A stretch of 51,212 nt of DNA from Myxococcaceae bacterium (GTDB lineage Bacteria; Myxococcota; Myxococcia; Myxococcales; Myxococcaceae): assembly GCA_019686135.1 (NCBI GenBank), contig JADGHL010000023.1, positions 1 to 51,212 of the forward strand, given 5' to 3'. The position numbers were made by a program, and so were the translations under genes. Below are positions 8,278-16,715 of this stretch, piece after piece. A model generated the notes under the pieces. It was not told the origin of the DNA, searched no databases, and worked only from the letters and a program-made list of their open reading frames with translations. Every line of letters starts with the position of its first letter. The stretch's first letter is position 1.

Positions 8278-8437
8278 GCGGGCGCCGGACTCTATTCGCG
8301 CCGCGGGGGCGCATGCGATCGATTCGTCCACACAGGCCCGGCCGCTCCGCCGGCCGTCAGGCAACGTCGTCCGGCGCACGGGATGGGTGGTCCCTTCGCG
8401 GAGACCGGCCGGGCGTGCAACCCCTGATATCTCCGGA

Positions 8438-8466
8438 CCGCTCCGCTGGAGCGGCGCCTGCAGGCG
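8438..8466. promoter_or_regulatory. Two adjacent inverted repeats in the divergent upstream region
   Basis: CCGCTCC-GCT-GGAGCGG (8438-8454, 7-bp stem, 3-base loop) is followed at once by the perfect palindrome CGCCTGCAGGCG (8455-8466). They lie 40-70 bases before the ATG of the unknown 597-aa gene in a 229-bp region shared with the divergent permease gene. They may be operators, or hairpins in the leader of the plus-strand mRNA. No clear -35/-10 boxes accompany them. Confidence 0.35.
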
Positions 8467-8506
8467 GGCGCGGCCACGCGTTCACCGCCCTCCCCCGAGG
8501 TCCGCC

Positions 8507-10300
8507 ATGAGCCAGCGCGTCGCAGGACTGTCCGACCCCGTTCGCGTCCCGGTCGAACCCGACCCGGACGATGCCTCCGCTTCCAGCGAGCTGCCCCCCG
8601 CACTCCGCGGGGCGATTGCCGCACAGGACATCAACGTCGTCGAACGGGAGCGCCGGGTCGACGCATACGGGCACGTCCCGACTCTCAAAGAGATCGCCGA
8701 GCGCGAGCAGGCGCTCCGGGACGAGGCCGTCCGGACGGTCCTCGAGGAAGACGCGCATCAGGGCCTGATGGCCCTCAATTGGCTCAAGCCGCTCGAGTTC
8801 AACCAGGCACTCCGGAAGCTCCAGGACGCGGGCGTGCTCGACGACTTCGTGGAGGACCTCTCGCCCGAGGACTTGATGGTGTTCACCCGCCGCCTCACCG
8901 AAGCGGGCATCTTCAAGTGGGTTCCCGCGCAGGATGCCAACGGACAGGCTCTCCCCGGCGCGCCGCGCGTGATCCAGGTCCAGGGCTTCGATCCGCCCGA
9001 GGAGATCCGCGCCCTCGCGCACGACATCAACCTCACGATCGCCAAACTGACACCGGGCCAGACGCTCTATGAACCGGACACCGGCGCGAAGCTGCACCCA
9101 TCCTCGTTCCACCTCTTCAACTGGCGCGGCGACCTCATCGGCAACGTGGAGAGCATGTTGGGCCGCTACCACGCGGTGCTCGACATCGAGACCGCGGTCC
9201 ATGAGCTCCGGCCCGGGGACACCTGGGAGCTCTCGGCGGAGCTCGGTGGAGAGGTCAAGTTCGCTAAAAAGGGGGAGGTCACGCTGAAGGGCGAGCTGAA
9301 GGTGGGCGGCATCATCGACGTCGCCCGGAACGAGAAGGGCGGGTTCACGGTCGGGGCGGAAGCGTCCGTGATCCAGGGCATCGCGGCGGAGTTGGGGATC
9401 CACGAGGTGGTGAAACTGAAGGGGGCCCTTGGAGGCGGTGGCGCCTCGCGGGTGGAGTGGACACTTCAGAACGCGGACGACGCCGCGCGCCTGGCACGCC
9501 TGCTCGGGCTTCTGGGTACACCGCAGGGCGCCGCAGAGCTGATCGCCGATCCGAAGGCACGGGCGCTCCTGAAACAGGTCTCGGCGGTCGAGCTCGGCTC
9601 GAAGGCCGTCGCCTCGCTCGGACTGAGCGCGGAGGCGGAGCTCGCCCTGGACCTCAAGAAGGAGGTGGAGTTGGGCGCGGAGGCGTCGCTGTCTCACCGG
9701 CTCAAGGTCGAGTACGAGGGCGGCCGCCCGAAGGCGGCGGTCCTACTCACCGAAGTGGAGGCAGAGTGGTCGAAGGGCGACAAGGGCACCGCCTATCTGT
9801 CCTTCGGGTCATCGAAGCAGGCCGGCGCGCATGCCCGGCTCGAGCAGCGGATCGAATGGCGCCCCGGCGCTTCGCTTCGCGATGTCGCCCGCGCCGCGCT
9901 CTACGGTCCGGCGGTGCTGGAGGTCGGCGTGGATGCACCGCGGGGAATCGCCGCCCTGAACGGCGCGACCGAGGTCACGCTCCAGGCCACCGGCGAGGCG
10001 GCGAGGCTCTTCTCCGGGGCGCTCGCGCTGAGCAGAGGTGACGTCGCGCGCGCGTTCGACGGAATCGACGCCGAGCTGACCTTCTCCCGGGTTCAGGTCA
10101 CCACGCTGTCCGGCGGCGCCACACTCGAACTGGCAAAGACCGGAGAGATCGGCGGCAGCCTGTCGTCGAAGCGCACGCACGTGCTGCACCGGGAGTCCGT
10201 GCGGGGCTCCGCGCTGTCGCTCGCGGCCAGGCTCGTCGACACCGTCCTGCCCCGCGGAAGGCCGGGCGACCTCGAGCCGGTGGATCTCGGGACGCTGTGA
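8507..10300 (+). CDS. Unknown 597-aa protein lying between an ABC permease gene and its probable ATPase gene
   Basis: I do not recognise this protein. It starts at ATG 8507 with GAGG six bases upstream. No signal peptide or membrane helix is visible. Residues 1-60 are Pro/Asp/Ser-rich; 45-130 are helical with repeated acidic pairs (LKEIAEREQALRDEAVR, VLDDFVEDLSPEDL). About 230-330 is beta-rich and Gly-rich (TWELSAELGGEVKF, EVTLKGELKVGGI). The C-terminal half alternates helical Ala/Leu segments with more amphipathic strands (AELALDLKKEVELGAEA). The alternating pattern in the second half resembles strands of beta-barrel or lipid-binding proteins, but this is only an impression. It is convergent with the ABC ATPase gene (one base between stops) and interrupts the ATPase/permease order on the other strand. 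Confidence 0.8.
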   Translation: MSQRVAGLSDPVRVPVEPDPDDASASSELPPALRGAIAAQDINVVERERRVDAYGHVPTLKEIAEREQALRDEAVRTVLEEDAHQGLMALNWLKPLEFNQALRKLQDAGVLDDFVEDLSPEDLMVFTRRLTEAGIFKWVPAQDANGQALPGAPRVIQVQGFDPPEEIRALAHDINLTIAKLTPGQTLYEPDTGAKLHPSSFHLFNWRGDLIGNVESMLGRYHAVLDIETAVHELRPGDTWELSAELGGEVKFAKKGEVTLKGELKVGGIIDVARNEKGGFTVGAEASVIQGIAAELGIHEVVKLKGALGGGGASRVEWTLQNADDAARLARLLGLLGTPQGAAELIADPKARALLKQVSAVELGSKAVASLGLSAEAELALDLKKEVELGAEASLSHRLKVEYEGGRPKAAVLLTEVEAEWSKGDKGTAYLSFGSSKQAGAHARLEQRIEWRPGASLRDVARAALYGPAVLEVGVDAPRGIAALNGATEVTLQATGEAARLFSGALALSRGDVARAFDGIDAELTFSRVQVTTLSGGATLELAKTGEIGGSLSSKRTHVLHRESVRGSALSLAARLVDTVLPRGRPGDLEPVDLGTL

Positions 10301-10301
10301 C

Positions 10302-10994
10302 TTACGCCGCCGCGTGGGTGACGGCTTCGTCTCCGACGATCAGCCCGTCCTTCAAGCGCACGATCCGGTCACCCACCGCGGCGGCCTTCGGATCGTGGGT
10401 CACCATCACCACGGTCAGGTTCCGTTCGCGGGTCGCCTCGCGGATGAGCGTCAGCACCTCGGCCCCGGTCTTCGAGTCCAGGTTCCCGGTGGGTTCGTCC
10501 GCGAGCAGTAGCGCGGGCTGGATCAACAGCGCCCGGGCGATCGCCACCCGCTGCATCTCGCCGCCGGAGAGCTCATCCGGGCGGTGGTGATCCCTCCCCT
10601 TGAGGCCGACGCGGTGGAGCAGCTCACGCGCGGGCGGCTCCAGCTCCGCCCGTGACTTCCCTGAGAGCAGCCCGGGGAGAATGACGTTCTCGATCGCGGT
10701 CAGCGTGGGCAGCAGGTTGAAGAACTGGAAGATGAAGCCGAGCCGGTCGCGGCGGAACCTCGCCAGGTCCGCGTCCCGCATCTTCGCCAGCTGCTGGCCG
10801 TCGATGGTGAGCGACCCGCTGGTGGGGATGTCCAGCGCGCCCAAAAGGTTCAGCAGCGTCGACTTGCCGGACCCAGACGGGCCCATCACCGAGAGGAACT
10901 GGCCCCTCGGGACGTGCAGGTGTGAGACGGAGAGCGCGTGGACCTCGGTCTTGCCCCGTCGGTAGACCCGGCTGACGTTCTTCGCCTCGATCAT
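10302..10994 (-). CDS. ABC transporter ATP-binding protein (LolD/MacB/YbbA type)
   Basis: A 230-aa ATPase with all motifs: Walker A GPSGSGKST (residues 38-46), Q-loop FIFQFFNLLP, signature LSGGEMQ, Walker B LLLADEPTG and switch His in VTHD. The sequence around LADEPTGNLDSKTG is characteristic of the LolD/MacB/FtsE subfamily, which powers FtsX-type permeases from the cytoplasm. Its ATG overlaps the batE stop codon by four bases (ATGA), so translation is probably coupled to the Bat operon. The fitting permease gene is 2 kb further along the same strand (5713-8277), beyond the unknown opposite-strand gene. Confidence 0.95.
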   Translation of the reverse strand: MIEAKNVSRVYRRGKTEVHALSVSHLHVPRGQFLSVMGPSGSGKSTLLNLLGALDIPTSGSLTIDGQQLAKMRDADLARFRRDRLGFIFQFFNLLPTLTAIENVILPGLLSGKSRAELEPPARELLHRVGLKGRDHHRPDELSGGEMQRVAIARALLIQPALLLADEPTGNLDSKTGAEVLTLIREATRERNLTVVMVTHDPKAAAVGDRIVRLKDGLIVGDEAVTHAAA

Positions 10995-11734
10995 AGCTCC
11001 GCGAGTCCTTCCTTCTCTGCCCAACCGACGAGTCCGTTGGGGAGACGGATGCGCACGAAGGCGCCCTCGGTTTCGAGCAGGCGCACCTTTAACCCAGCGT
11101 GGACCTCGAAGGACACCTTCGCGTTCGGGGCGGGCAGCTCCCTCGCCTGAACCGTGGGCGAGAGCACCACCGCGTCGTGAGTGTTTTTCTCCACCCAGAC
11201 GTGCGCGCCCAGCAGAAGGCCGAGCGGCAGGGAGGCCACGAGCAGGAGCGCGGAGAGCACCGCCGCCCACGTCCTCCGGCCGGGCTTGAGGAACCGGAAC
11301 ACGAACGCCAGCGCCCATCCGCCCAGCCACGCGGCGAGGAAGGCCATCGCCACCAGGTCCGGCGAGGACGCCGCGGCGATCCGCTCGATGAACGGATCCC
11401 CCACCTGCCCCACCACCTTGTCGCCCTGACGGGCGCGCGCGGCCTCGAGGTTGGCGGTCACATCGTCCCTGGGGCCGCCGGCGCGGCGGGCGCGCTCGAG
11501 CCAGAGCACCGCGTGGCCGAGATCGCCCTTCTTCAGGGCCGCGGTGCCCAGGTTGTAAAGCACGTCCTGGGACGCGAAGCCGTGGTCGGCCAGCTTCTGC
11601 CACGCGGCGATCGCCCCGTCGTAGTCGCCCTGGTCGAAGGCGGTGGCCCCCTGTTGAAAGAGGGCCTCGGCCTCACCCGGCGAGTAGTACGAGGGCTGGG
11701 CGATGACGGTGGCGAGGACGAGCGCGGCGATCAT
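10991..11734 (-). CDS. batE: BatE-like protein (TPR plus SH3 domain)
   Basis: A 247-aa protein. An N-terminal signal or anchor (MIAALVLATVIAQ) is followed by TPR repeats (GEAEALFQQGATAFDQGDYDGAIAAW, VLYNLGTAALKKGDLGHAVLWLERA; residues about 17-80). Two membrane helices follow at about 115-165 (MAFLAAWLGGWALAFVF and VLSALLLVASLPLGLLLGA). A bacterial SH3-like domain closes the protein (about 185-247, ending LPNGLVGWAEKEGLAEL). This layout matches BatE proteins of Bat operons. The ATG overlaps the batD stop by four bases and its own stop overlaps the ABC ATPase start. The likely role is scaffolding in the periplasm with the other Bat proteins; the exact function is not established. Confidence 0.82.
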   Translation of the reverse strand: MIAALVLATVIAQPSYYSPGEAEALFQQGATAFDQGDYDGAIAAWQKLADHGFASQDVLYNLGTAALKKGDLGHAVLWLERARRAGGPRDDVTANLEAARARQGDKVVGQVGDPFIERIAAASSPDLVAMAFLAAWLGGWALAFVFRFLKPGRRTWAAVLSALLLVASLPLGLLLGAHVWVEKNTHDAVVLSPTVQARELPAPNAKVSFEVHAGLKVRLLETEGAFVRIRLPNGLVGWAEKEGLAEL

Positions 11735-13638
11735 CGTGCGTCCAGCGCCTCCATCGCCGCCTCGGCGTCGTCGAGCACGCGGTCTCGCGCGGCGGGATCC
11801 GCGCCGCCGGGAGCGAAGCGTCCCAGCTCGCAGGTCTCCAGCACCGCGAGGAGCGACCGCTGGCGGTCTGCCGGGATCCCTTTCTCCGTCAGCTTCTGCG
11901 CCAGCGCCTCGCGCGTGAGCCCGGCCACCGGTTCGCCGAGCCGCGCATCGAGGAAGGTGATCACCGCCTTCTCCACCTCGGCGTAGAAGTCGGCGGTGGC
12001 GCCGTTGGCGCGCAGGGTTTCGGCCGCGGCCAGCCGGCGTCGCGCGGCGCGGGCCTTCTTCTTGCGGATCGAGCCCTCGTCCTCGCGGGCGGCGCGCGCG
12101 CGCACCAGCCCCACGCCCACGAGCGCGAGCCACACGCCCAGCGGGGAGACCACCGCGGGGACGAACCAGGGCCGCGACCACACCGCCGCGCCACGCTGCG
12201 AGAAGTCGGCGCTGTGGCGGATGGGCATCACGCCGTCCGAGGCAAGCACGTTCTTGGGGGCGTCCGCCGGAACCGGACCGGTGGCGGCATGGGCGCCGGT
12301 GGCGACCGCGCCCGCGGCACCCGGCGTGACGCGGATCTGAATGGGCTCGGTGCGCGCGATCTCGTAGCTGCGCGACTCGGGATCGAAGTACGGGAACTCG
12401 AGCGACGGGATCGTGAAGGTCCCGGTCTGCTGGGGCATCACCAGATACTCCTGCACCCGGCGGCCGCCGAACTGGCCGTTCCGGGTGGTCGGCTTGTCGG
12501 CGAGCGTGGGGTCGAAGATCCGCAACGACGGCGGAGCAGTCAGCTTCGGCGGGGTGACGTTCTTCACGTTGCCCACGCCCTCCAGGGTGACCCGTACGGT
12601 GACGGGGTTGCCGAGCTCGACCTCTTCGGGCGTGGCATCGACGCTGAGCCGCCACCGGCCCACGTTGGTGGTGGCAAACCCCCGGGGCGCGCCGTCCGGG
12701 AGCGGCCTGACCTCGAGCTTCACCTTGTTGCCGACCCGGTGTACCCGCCGCCCGGCGAACAGATACCCGGTGGTGATGTCCGCCTCGGCCGCGTCGATGG
12801 TCTGGGTCCCGGCCTTGAGCGGGAAGATCGCCTTCCGCTTGAGCAGGTACGCCTTGTACGGGACACCGTTGAGGATGCGGGTCTCGCCGGAGAGCGTCTG
12901 CGGCGTGTCGATGTCCTCGCTCCAGAAGCCCTCCAGCTTGGGAAGCTTGACGGAATCCACGCTGGAGAGGTCGACCCGCGAGAAGACGTAGACGGAGAGC
13001 GTGACCTGCTGACCGACCCAGGCCTCCTTCTTGTCCACGTAGGTGCGGACGAAGAGATCCGCCTCGGTCGTGGGGATGTCCACGTCCGGCGGCCCGCCGA
13101 AGGGGAAGGCGTCATCCTCGTCGTCGAAGCCGGGCATCCCCTGGAAGGGGTTCCCGCCAAAAAATCCCTGGAACGGATCCGGCCGGCGCTGGCGCTGGGC
13201 GAGGGCGGGATCCTGCAACCGGCCCTTCTTCGCGGTGATGGTGATGGCGTCCGCCCGGAGCGTCCGGCCGCCGAGATCGAGCCTGCTCGCGCCGATGGTG
13301 AGCTGCCCCGCCCGGCGCGGCCGCAGGACGAAGACCCACTTGCGGACCCGCTGGATCTGCGAACCACCGCTGCCGATCTGGATGGACGTCGAATCCACCG
13401 GCGTCTTCGAGAGCACCTCGAAGTCGGACAAATCCGGCGGCGTGAGCGTGGCGTCCTCGGGCGCGTTGACGATCACCACGTTGAGGCGGAATGTGTCCTC
13501 GGTCCCGACCTCGGCGCGGTCCACCGTCTGATAGAAGTCCGGCTCCTCGGCGAAGGCCGCCGTTGCGGCCAGCACGGCCGCGAACGCGAAACTGATTGCC
13601 CCCCGCGGCGCGCCCAGCGGGCTACCAATCCTTCTCAT
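11731..13638 (-). CDS. batD: BatD protein (Bat operon, membrane-anchored beta-domain protein)
   Basis: A 635-aa protein with a cleavable signal peptide (cut near AAFAEE) and three consecutive beta-rich domains typical of the BatD family. The middle part contains the frequent family phrase VSVDATPEEVELG-like (here LSVDATPEEVELG) and TLEGVGNVKNV. A membrane helix lies near residues 490-510 (VVSPLGVWLALVGVGLVRA), followed by a basic cytoplasmic helical tail. A Phe/Gly-rich linker sits around residues 155-180. GAGGAA precedes the ATG, which lies 17 bases inside the end of batC. BatD works with BatA/BatB von Willebrand proteins; genetic studies elsewhere link the operon to stress or oxygen tolerance. 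Confidence 0.9.
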   Translation of the reverse strand: MRRIGSPLGAPRGAISFAFAAVLAATAAFAEEPDFYQTVDRAEVGTEDTFRLNVVIVNAPEDATLTPPDLSDFEVLSKTPVDSTSIQIGSGGSQIQRVRKWVFVLRPRRAGQLTIGASRLDLGGRTLRADAITITAKKGRLQDPALAQRQRRPDPFQGFFGGNPFQGMPGFDDEDDAFPFGGPPDVDIPTTEADLFVRTYVDKKEAWVGQQVTLSVYVFSRVDLSSVDSVKLPKLEGFWSEDIDTPQTLSGETRILNGVPYKAYLLKRKAIFPLKAGTQTIDAAEADITTGYLFAGRRVHRVGNKVKLEVRPLPDGAPRGFATTNVGRWRLSVDATPEEVELGNPVTVRVTLEGVGNVKNVTPPKLTAPPSLRIFDPTLADKPTTRNGQFGGRRVQEYLVMPQQTGTFTIPSLEFPYFDPESRSYEIARTEPIQIRVTPGAAGAVATGAHAATGPVPADAPKNVLASDGVMPIRHSADFSQRGAAVWSRPWFVPAVVSPLGVWLALVGVGLVRARAAREDEGSIRKKKARAARRRLAAAETLRANGATADFYAEVEKAVITFLDARLGEPVAGLTREALAQKLTEKGIPADRQRSLLAVLETCELGRFAPGGADPAARDRVLDDAEAAMEALDAR

Positions 13639-14644
13639 CGGGGTTCCTCGGCCGCTTCCGCTGCTGGAAGCGCCACAGCTGGAGATTCTTTTCGTTCCGC
13701 TCCATGGAGTCCAAGACCTTGTTGGCGTCCTGTTGACTCAGGTCCGGCGCCGTTCCGCCGTCCTCCAGCGATGCCTCGTTGACGGCGCTCCCTCCGGCGT
13801 CGGCAGCGCCGCCGTCTGCGCCACCGTCGGATCCGGACTCGCTCTCGCCGCCACCGCCGTCTCCTCCGCCGCCGTCCCGCGTTCCCGCGTCACCGGAGCT
13901 CTGTCCACCCCCGTCCGCGCCGGCATCTGAACCTCCGTCCCCGCTCCCTCCATCCCGGGTGCCCGCATCCCCGCTCCCGCCGTCCATGCCACCGTCGGCG
14001 CCCCCGTCGGGCAGTCCGCCGTCGGTCCCCGCATCCTTCGGCGTTCCCCCGTCCGGGTTGCCGCCGTCCTCGCCACCATCCTTCCGATTCGGGCCGGCGT
14101 CGGGCGGACCTCCATCGCGACCGGCATCCGGCCCGCCTGCATCCGGTCCGGCATCCGGCGTCCCGCCATCGGGTCCGTTCTCCTTCGGCGGGATCTTCCG
14201 GAGGAGCACCTCCAGGTTGTGCCGTGCCGCCTCGTCCGACGGGTCGAGCGTGAGCGCCTTGCGGTAGGCGGCGATGGCGTCCTTGTCCTTCCCCAGCTTC
14301 GCGAACCCGTTGCCCAGGTTGAAGTAGTCCTTCTCCTTGAGCGTGCCGTCGTTGGCGCGGGTGGCGCGCGTCCACGCCTCCTTCGCCTCTTCGTAGCGGC
14401 CCAGCTTGTAGAGCGCGTTGCCGATGTTGAAGTCGATTACCGCCTGATCCGGGTGCTCCTTCTTCGCGGCCTCGAACGCCGCGAGCGCGTCCTCGTAGCG
14501 GCCCTCGTTGTACGCGTCGGTACCGGCCGCCACCAGGGGGTCGTTCTTCTCCAGCGGGCCCAGCGCAAAGGCCGGCGTGGAGAACACGAGCGCGGTCGAC
14601 AGAATCATCGAGAGCGCGGCGCGCAGGGTGGAGGAGCGGATCAC
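13622..14644 (-). CDS. batC: BatC-like TPR protein with long Asp/Gly/Pro linker
   Basis: A 340-aa protein starting with GTG at 14644, which overlaps the batB stop (GTGA). A signal peptide (VFSTPAFA) is followed by three TPR units (residues about 35-150: [62 protein letters not shown]). Then comes a ~130-residue low-complexity linker made of GGTPDAG/DGG units (about 155-286). The C-terminus is short and charged ([18 protein letters not shown]) and resembles the family's C-terminal motif. BatC is a periplasmic TPR scaffold of the Bat system. The linker is much longer than in typical family members and is unusually acidic. Confidence 0.85.
   Translation of the reverse strand: MIRSSTLRAALSMILSTALVFSTPAFALGPLEKNDPLVAAGTDAYNEGRYEDALAAFEAAKKEHPDQAVIDFNIGNALYKLGRYEEAKEAWTRATRANDGTLKEKDYFNLGNGFAKLGKDKDAIAAYRKALTLDPSDEAARHNLEVLLRKIPPKENGPDGGTPDAGPDAGGPDAGRDGGPPDAGPNRKDGGEDGGNPDGGTPKDAGTDGGLPDGGADGGMDGGSGDAGTRDGGSGDGGSDAGADGGGQSSGDAGTRDGGGGDGGGGESESGSDGGADGGAADAGGSAVNEASLEDGGTAPDLSQQDANKVLDSMERNEKNLQLWRFQQRKRPRNPDEKDW
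13786..14178 (-). repeat. Low-complexity coding repeat (GGxPDAG/DGG) within batC
   Basis: About 130 codons of imperfect units built from Gly, Asp, Ala, Pro and Ser ([25 protein letters not shown]). The DNA is a run of GCC/GTC/CCG-like triplets. Units are irregular and in frame, so this is a protein linker rather than a CRISPR array or a non-coding satellite. Such tracts tend to vary in copy number between strains. The Asp-rich composition could bind divalent cations, as an inference. Confidence 0.85.
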
Positions 14645-15708
14645 GCGGCCACCCCTTTCACCTTCCGGCGCGAAGGACGGATGAGCATCCCCAGCACAAG
14701 CAGCGCGAAGCCCGGATAGGCGAACCACGGGAACCGCTGGACGTAGTGCACCGTCATCCGGCTCTCCAGCTCCGCCTTCTGGAGCTTGTCGATCCGGTCG
14801 ATGACGTCCGCCATCGCCACCCCGCGCGTCTGGTGGAAGTACTCGCCGCCGGTGGCCTCGGCGATCCGGCGCAGGCCGGCCTCGTCCAGCCGAGTGAGCA
14901 CGGTGGCGCCGTTCTTGTCCCGCTTGTAGCCGATCACCTCGCCGCGGCGGTTGATCTCCGGGATGGGCTCGCCGGTCGGGCTGCCGATGCCCACCGCGTA
15001 CACGCGGATGTTGGCCTCCTTCAGGCCGGCGATCGCCTCGTCGACGTCGTTGCCGAAGTCCTCGCCGTCCGAGAGCAGCACCACCACGCGATCGCGCGCC
15101 GTGCCGCCGGCGTTCTCCAGCACCTGTCTGGAGAGCGAGAGCGCGCCGCCGATGTCGGTGCCGCCCTGGGGCATGTCCTCGGGATCGACCGCGCGCAGAA
15201 AGAGCTTCGCCGCGGCGTAATCGGTGGTGAGCGGGCACTGGATGAAGGCGTCCCCGGCGAAGGCGACGATCCCCACCCGGTCCCCCTTGAGCTCATCGAG
15301 GAGCGTGGTGAGCTCCAGCCTCGCGCGGTCGATCCGCGAGGGCATTACGTCCCGCGCGAGCATCGACTTCGACGCGTCGAGCGCCACCACCACGTCGATG
15401 CCTTGGCGCTTGACCAGCTCGGTGTGGCTGCCGCACTCGGGCTGGGAGAGCGCCACGGCGAACAGCGCCAGGCCGAGCGACGAGAACACCGACTGAAGCA
15501 CCGGGCGCAGCACGCTCACGCCGGGGGCGAGCACCGGCACGAACCGCTCGGTGAGCAGACGCACGGCGCGGTTCTTCCGGCCCAGCGCGAGGACGAGGCC
15601 GAATATCTCCAGCGCCACGGCCACGGCGATCAACCCGAGCGCGGCGGGGTGCTCGAAGCCGGCGTCATAGCCGAGCAGCTTGAATCGCCAGGGATGCAGG
15701 AGGGTCAT
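14641..15708 (-). CDS. batB: BatB protein (von Willebrand A domain, inner membrane)
   Basis: A 355-aa protein with two N-terminal membrane helices (about residues 20-40 and 68-85), a periplasmic VWA domain (about 90-290), and a C-terminal helix (FAYPGFALLVLGMLI) before a basic tail. The metal-ion-dependent adhesion site is intact: DASKS near residue 101, with the later TDIG and SDGED elements. MIDAS-type VWA domains bind protein partners through a divalent cation; BatA and BatB probably form a membrane complex. The ATG overlaps the batA stop (ATGA), and its own stop overlaps the batC GTG. Confidence 0.92.
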   Translation of the reverse strand: MTLLHPWRFKLLGYDAGFEHPAALGLIAVAVALEIFGLVLALGRKNRAVRLLTERFVPVLAPGVSVLRPVLQSVFSSLGLALFAVALSQPECGSHTELVKRQGIDVVVALDASKSMLARDVMPSRIDRARLELTTLLDELKGDRVGIVAFAGDAFIQCPLTTDYAAAKLFLRAVDPEDMPQGGTDIGGALSLSRQVLENAGGTARDRVVVLLSDGEDFGNDVDEAIAGLKEANIRVYAVGIGSPTGEPIPEINRRGEVIGYKRDKNGATVLTRLDEAGLRRIAEATGGEYFHQTRGVAMADVIDRIDKLQKAELESRMTVHYVQRFPWFAYPGFALLVLGMLIRPSRRKVKGVAA

Positions 15709-16715
15709 GGGTGCACCCTCAGGAGCGTCCGGCGCAGGAGGAACTCGCCCGAGGCGATCGCGAACGCCCACAACAGAAACGGAAAGAACTCCTCCTTGTA
15801 GTTGGCCGCGGCACCGCCCTCCATCAGCCTCGAGCGTTCGAGCGAGTCGAGGACCTTCTGGATGCCCTGGGCGAGCTCTTCGCGGTCGGTGGCCCGATAC
15901 GCCTCGCCGCCGGTCATCTGGGCGATCGTCTCGAGCAGCTTCGGGTTCACCGGCATCTCCATGTCCCGGTAGGCCACGTTGCCGAACAGATCGCGCCCGA
16001 CCGGGAAGGGCACGCGTCCGCCCTTGCCCACGAGGATCGTGTAGACCTTGATGTCCAGCGCCTTGGCCATCGCCGCCGCATCCAGCGGGGCGATCTTCCC
16101 GGCGTTGTTGTCGCCGTCGGTGATGATCAGCACCACGCGGCTCTTGGCGTCCGAGTTGCGCAGCCGGTTGAGGGAGGTGGCCAGTGCGTCGCCGATCGCC
16201 GTGCCGTCCTCGAGCGCGCGGGTGCGCAGCTGGCGGATCACCTCCTTGAGCACGTTGTAGTCGAGCGTGAGCGGCGCCTGGGTGTACGCGGCGCCGGCGA
16301 ACACCACGAGGCCGATGCGGTCGTTCTGCCGCGAGGAGATGAAGTCCGTCAGCACCTCTTTGGCGACGTAGAGCCGGTTGTTGGGCCGGAAGTCGGCCGC
16401 CTCCATCGAGGTGGACAGGTCCAGCGCGACCACGATGTCGATGCCCTCCACCGACAGGTCGCGCACCCGGGCATCGCGCGTCTGCGGCCGGGCCAGCGCC
16501 ACCACCGCGAAGACGATCGCCACGCAGCGGGCCACAAGCAGCACCGGCAACAGCCAGGGGCGGATCCCCCGTTTGCCGCGCGCGAACGCGTGGGTGGCGG
16601 AGAAGCGCAGGACGGCGCGGGTACGCCGCTCGAGATACGCCCACCACAGGACGAGCGGAATCACCCCGAGGAGCAGGAACGCCCACGGGTTATCGAAGTG
16701 GAGGTTCGTTCCCAT
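15705..16715 (-). CDS. batA: BatA protein (von Willebrand A domain, inner membrane)
   Basis: A 336-aa protein with the BatA hallmark N-terminus (FDNPWAFLLLGVIPLVLWW), a second helix (LLVARCVAIVFAVVALARPQ) and a VWA domain (about residues 90-280). The MIDAS motif DLSTS is intact, as are the later GTAIGDAL and TDGDNNAG elements. A C-terminal helix (FFPFLLWAFAIASGEFLL) anchors it again. The start ATG lies 26 bases inside the end of the upstream gene, and the stop overlaps the batB start. Together with MoxR-type chaperone ATPases, such VWA proteins are thought to act in maturation or assembly of envelope or metal-containing complexes. Confidence 0.93.
   Translation of the reverse strand: MGTNLHFDNPWAFLLLGVIPLVLWWAYLERRTRAVLRFSATHAFARGKRGIRPWLLPVLLVARCVAIVFAVVALARPQTRDARVRDLSVEGIDIVVALDLSTSMEAADFRPNNRLYVAKEVLTDFISSRQNDRIGLVVFAGAAYTQAPLTLDYNVLKEVIRQLRTRALEDGTAIGDALATSLNRLRNSDAKSRVVLIITDGDNNAGKIAPLDAAAMAKALDIKVYTILVGKGGRVPFPVGRDLFGNVAYRDMEMPVNPKLLETIAQMTGGEAYRATDREELAQGIQKVLDSLERSRLMEGGAAANYKEEFFPFLLWAFAIASGEFLLRRTLLRVHP

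Noticed and set aside
8278-10301. Mobile element carrying the unknown 597-aa gene
   Set aside because: No transposase or integrase, no terminal inverted repeats flanking the gene and no obvious target duplication were seen; insertion remains only a hypothesis from gene order.
13786-14178. Repeated GC-rich units suggesting a CRISPR array or satellite
   Set aside because: Units are irregular, in frame and code a BatC linker; no constant repeats with equal spacers.
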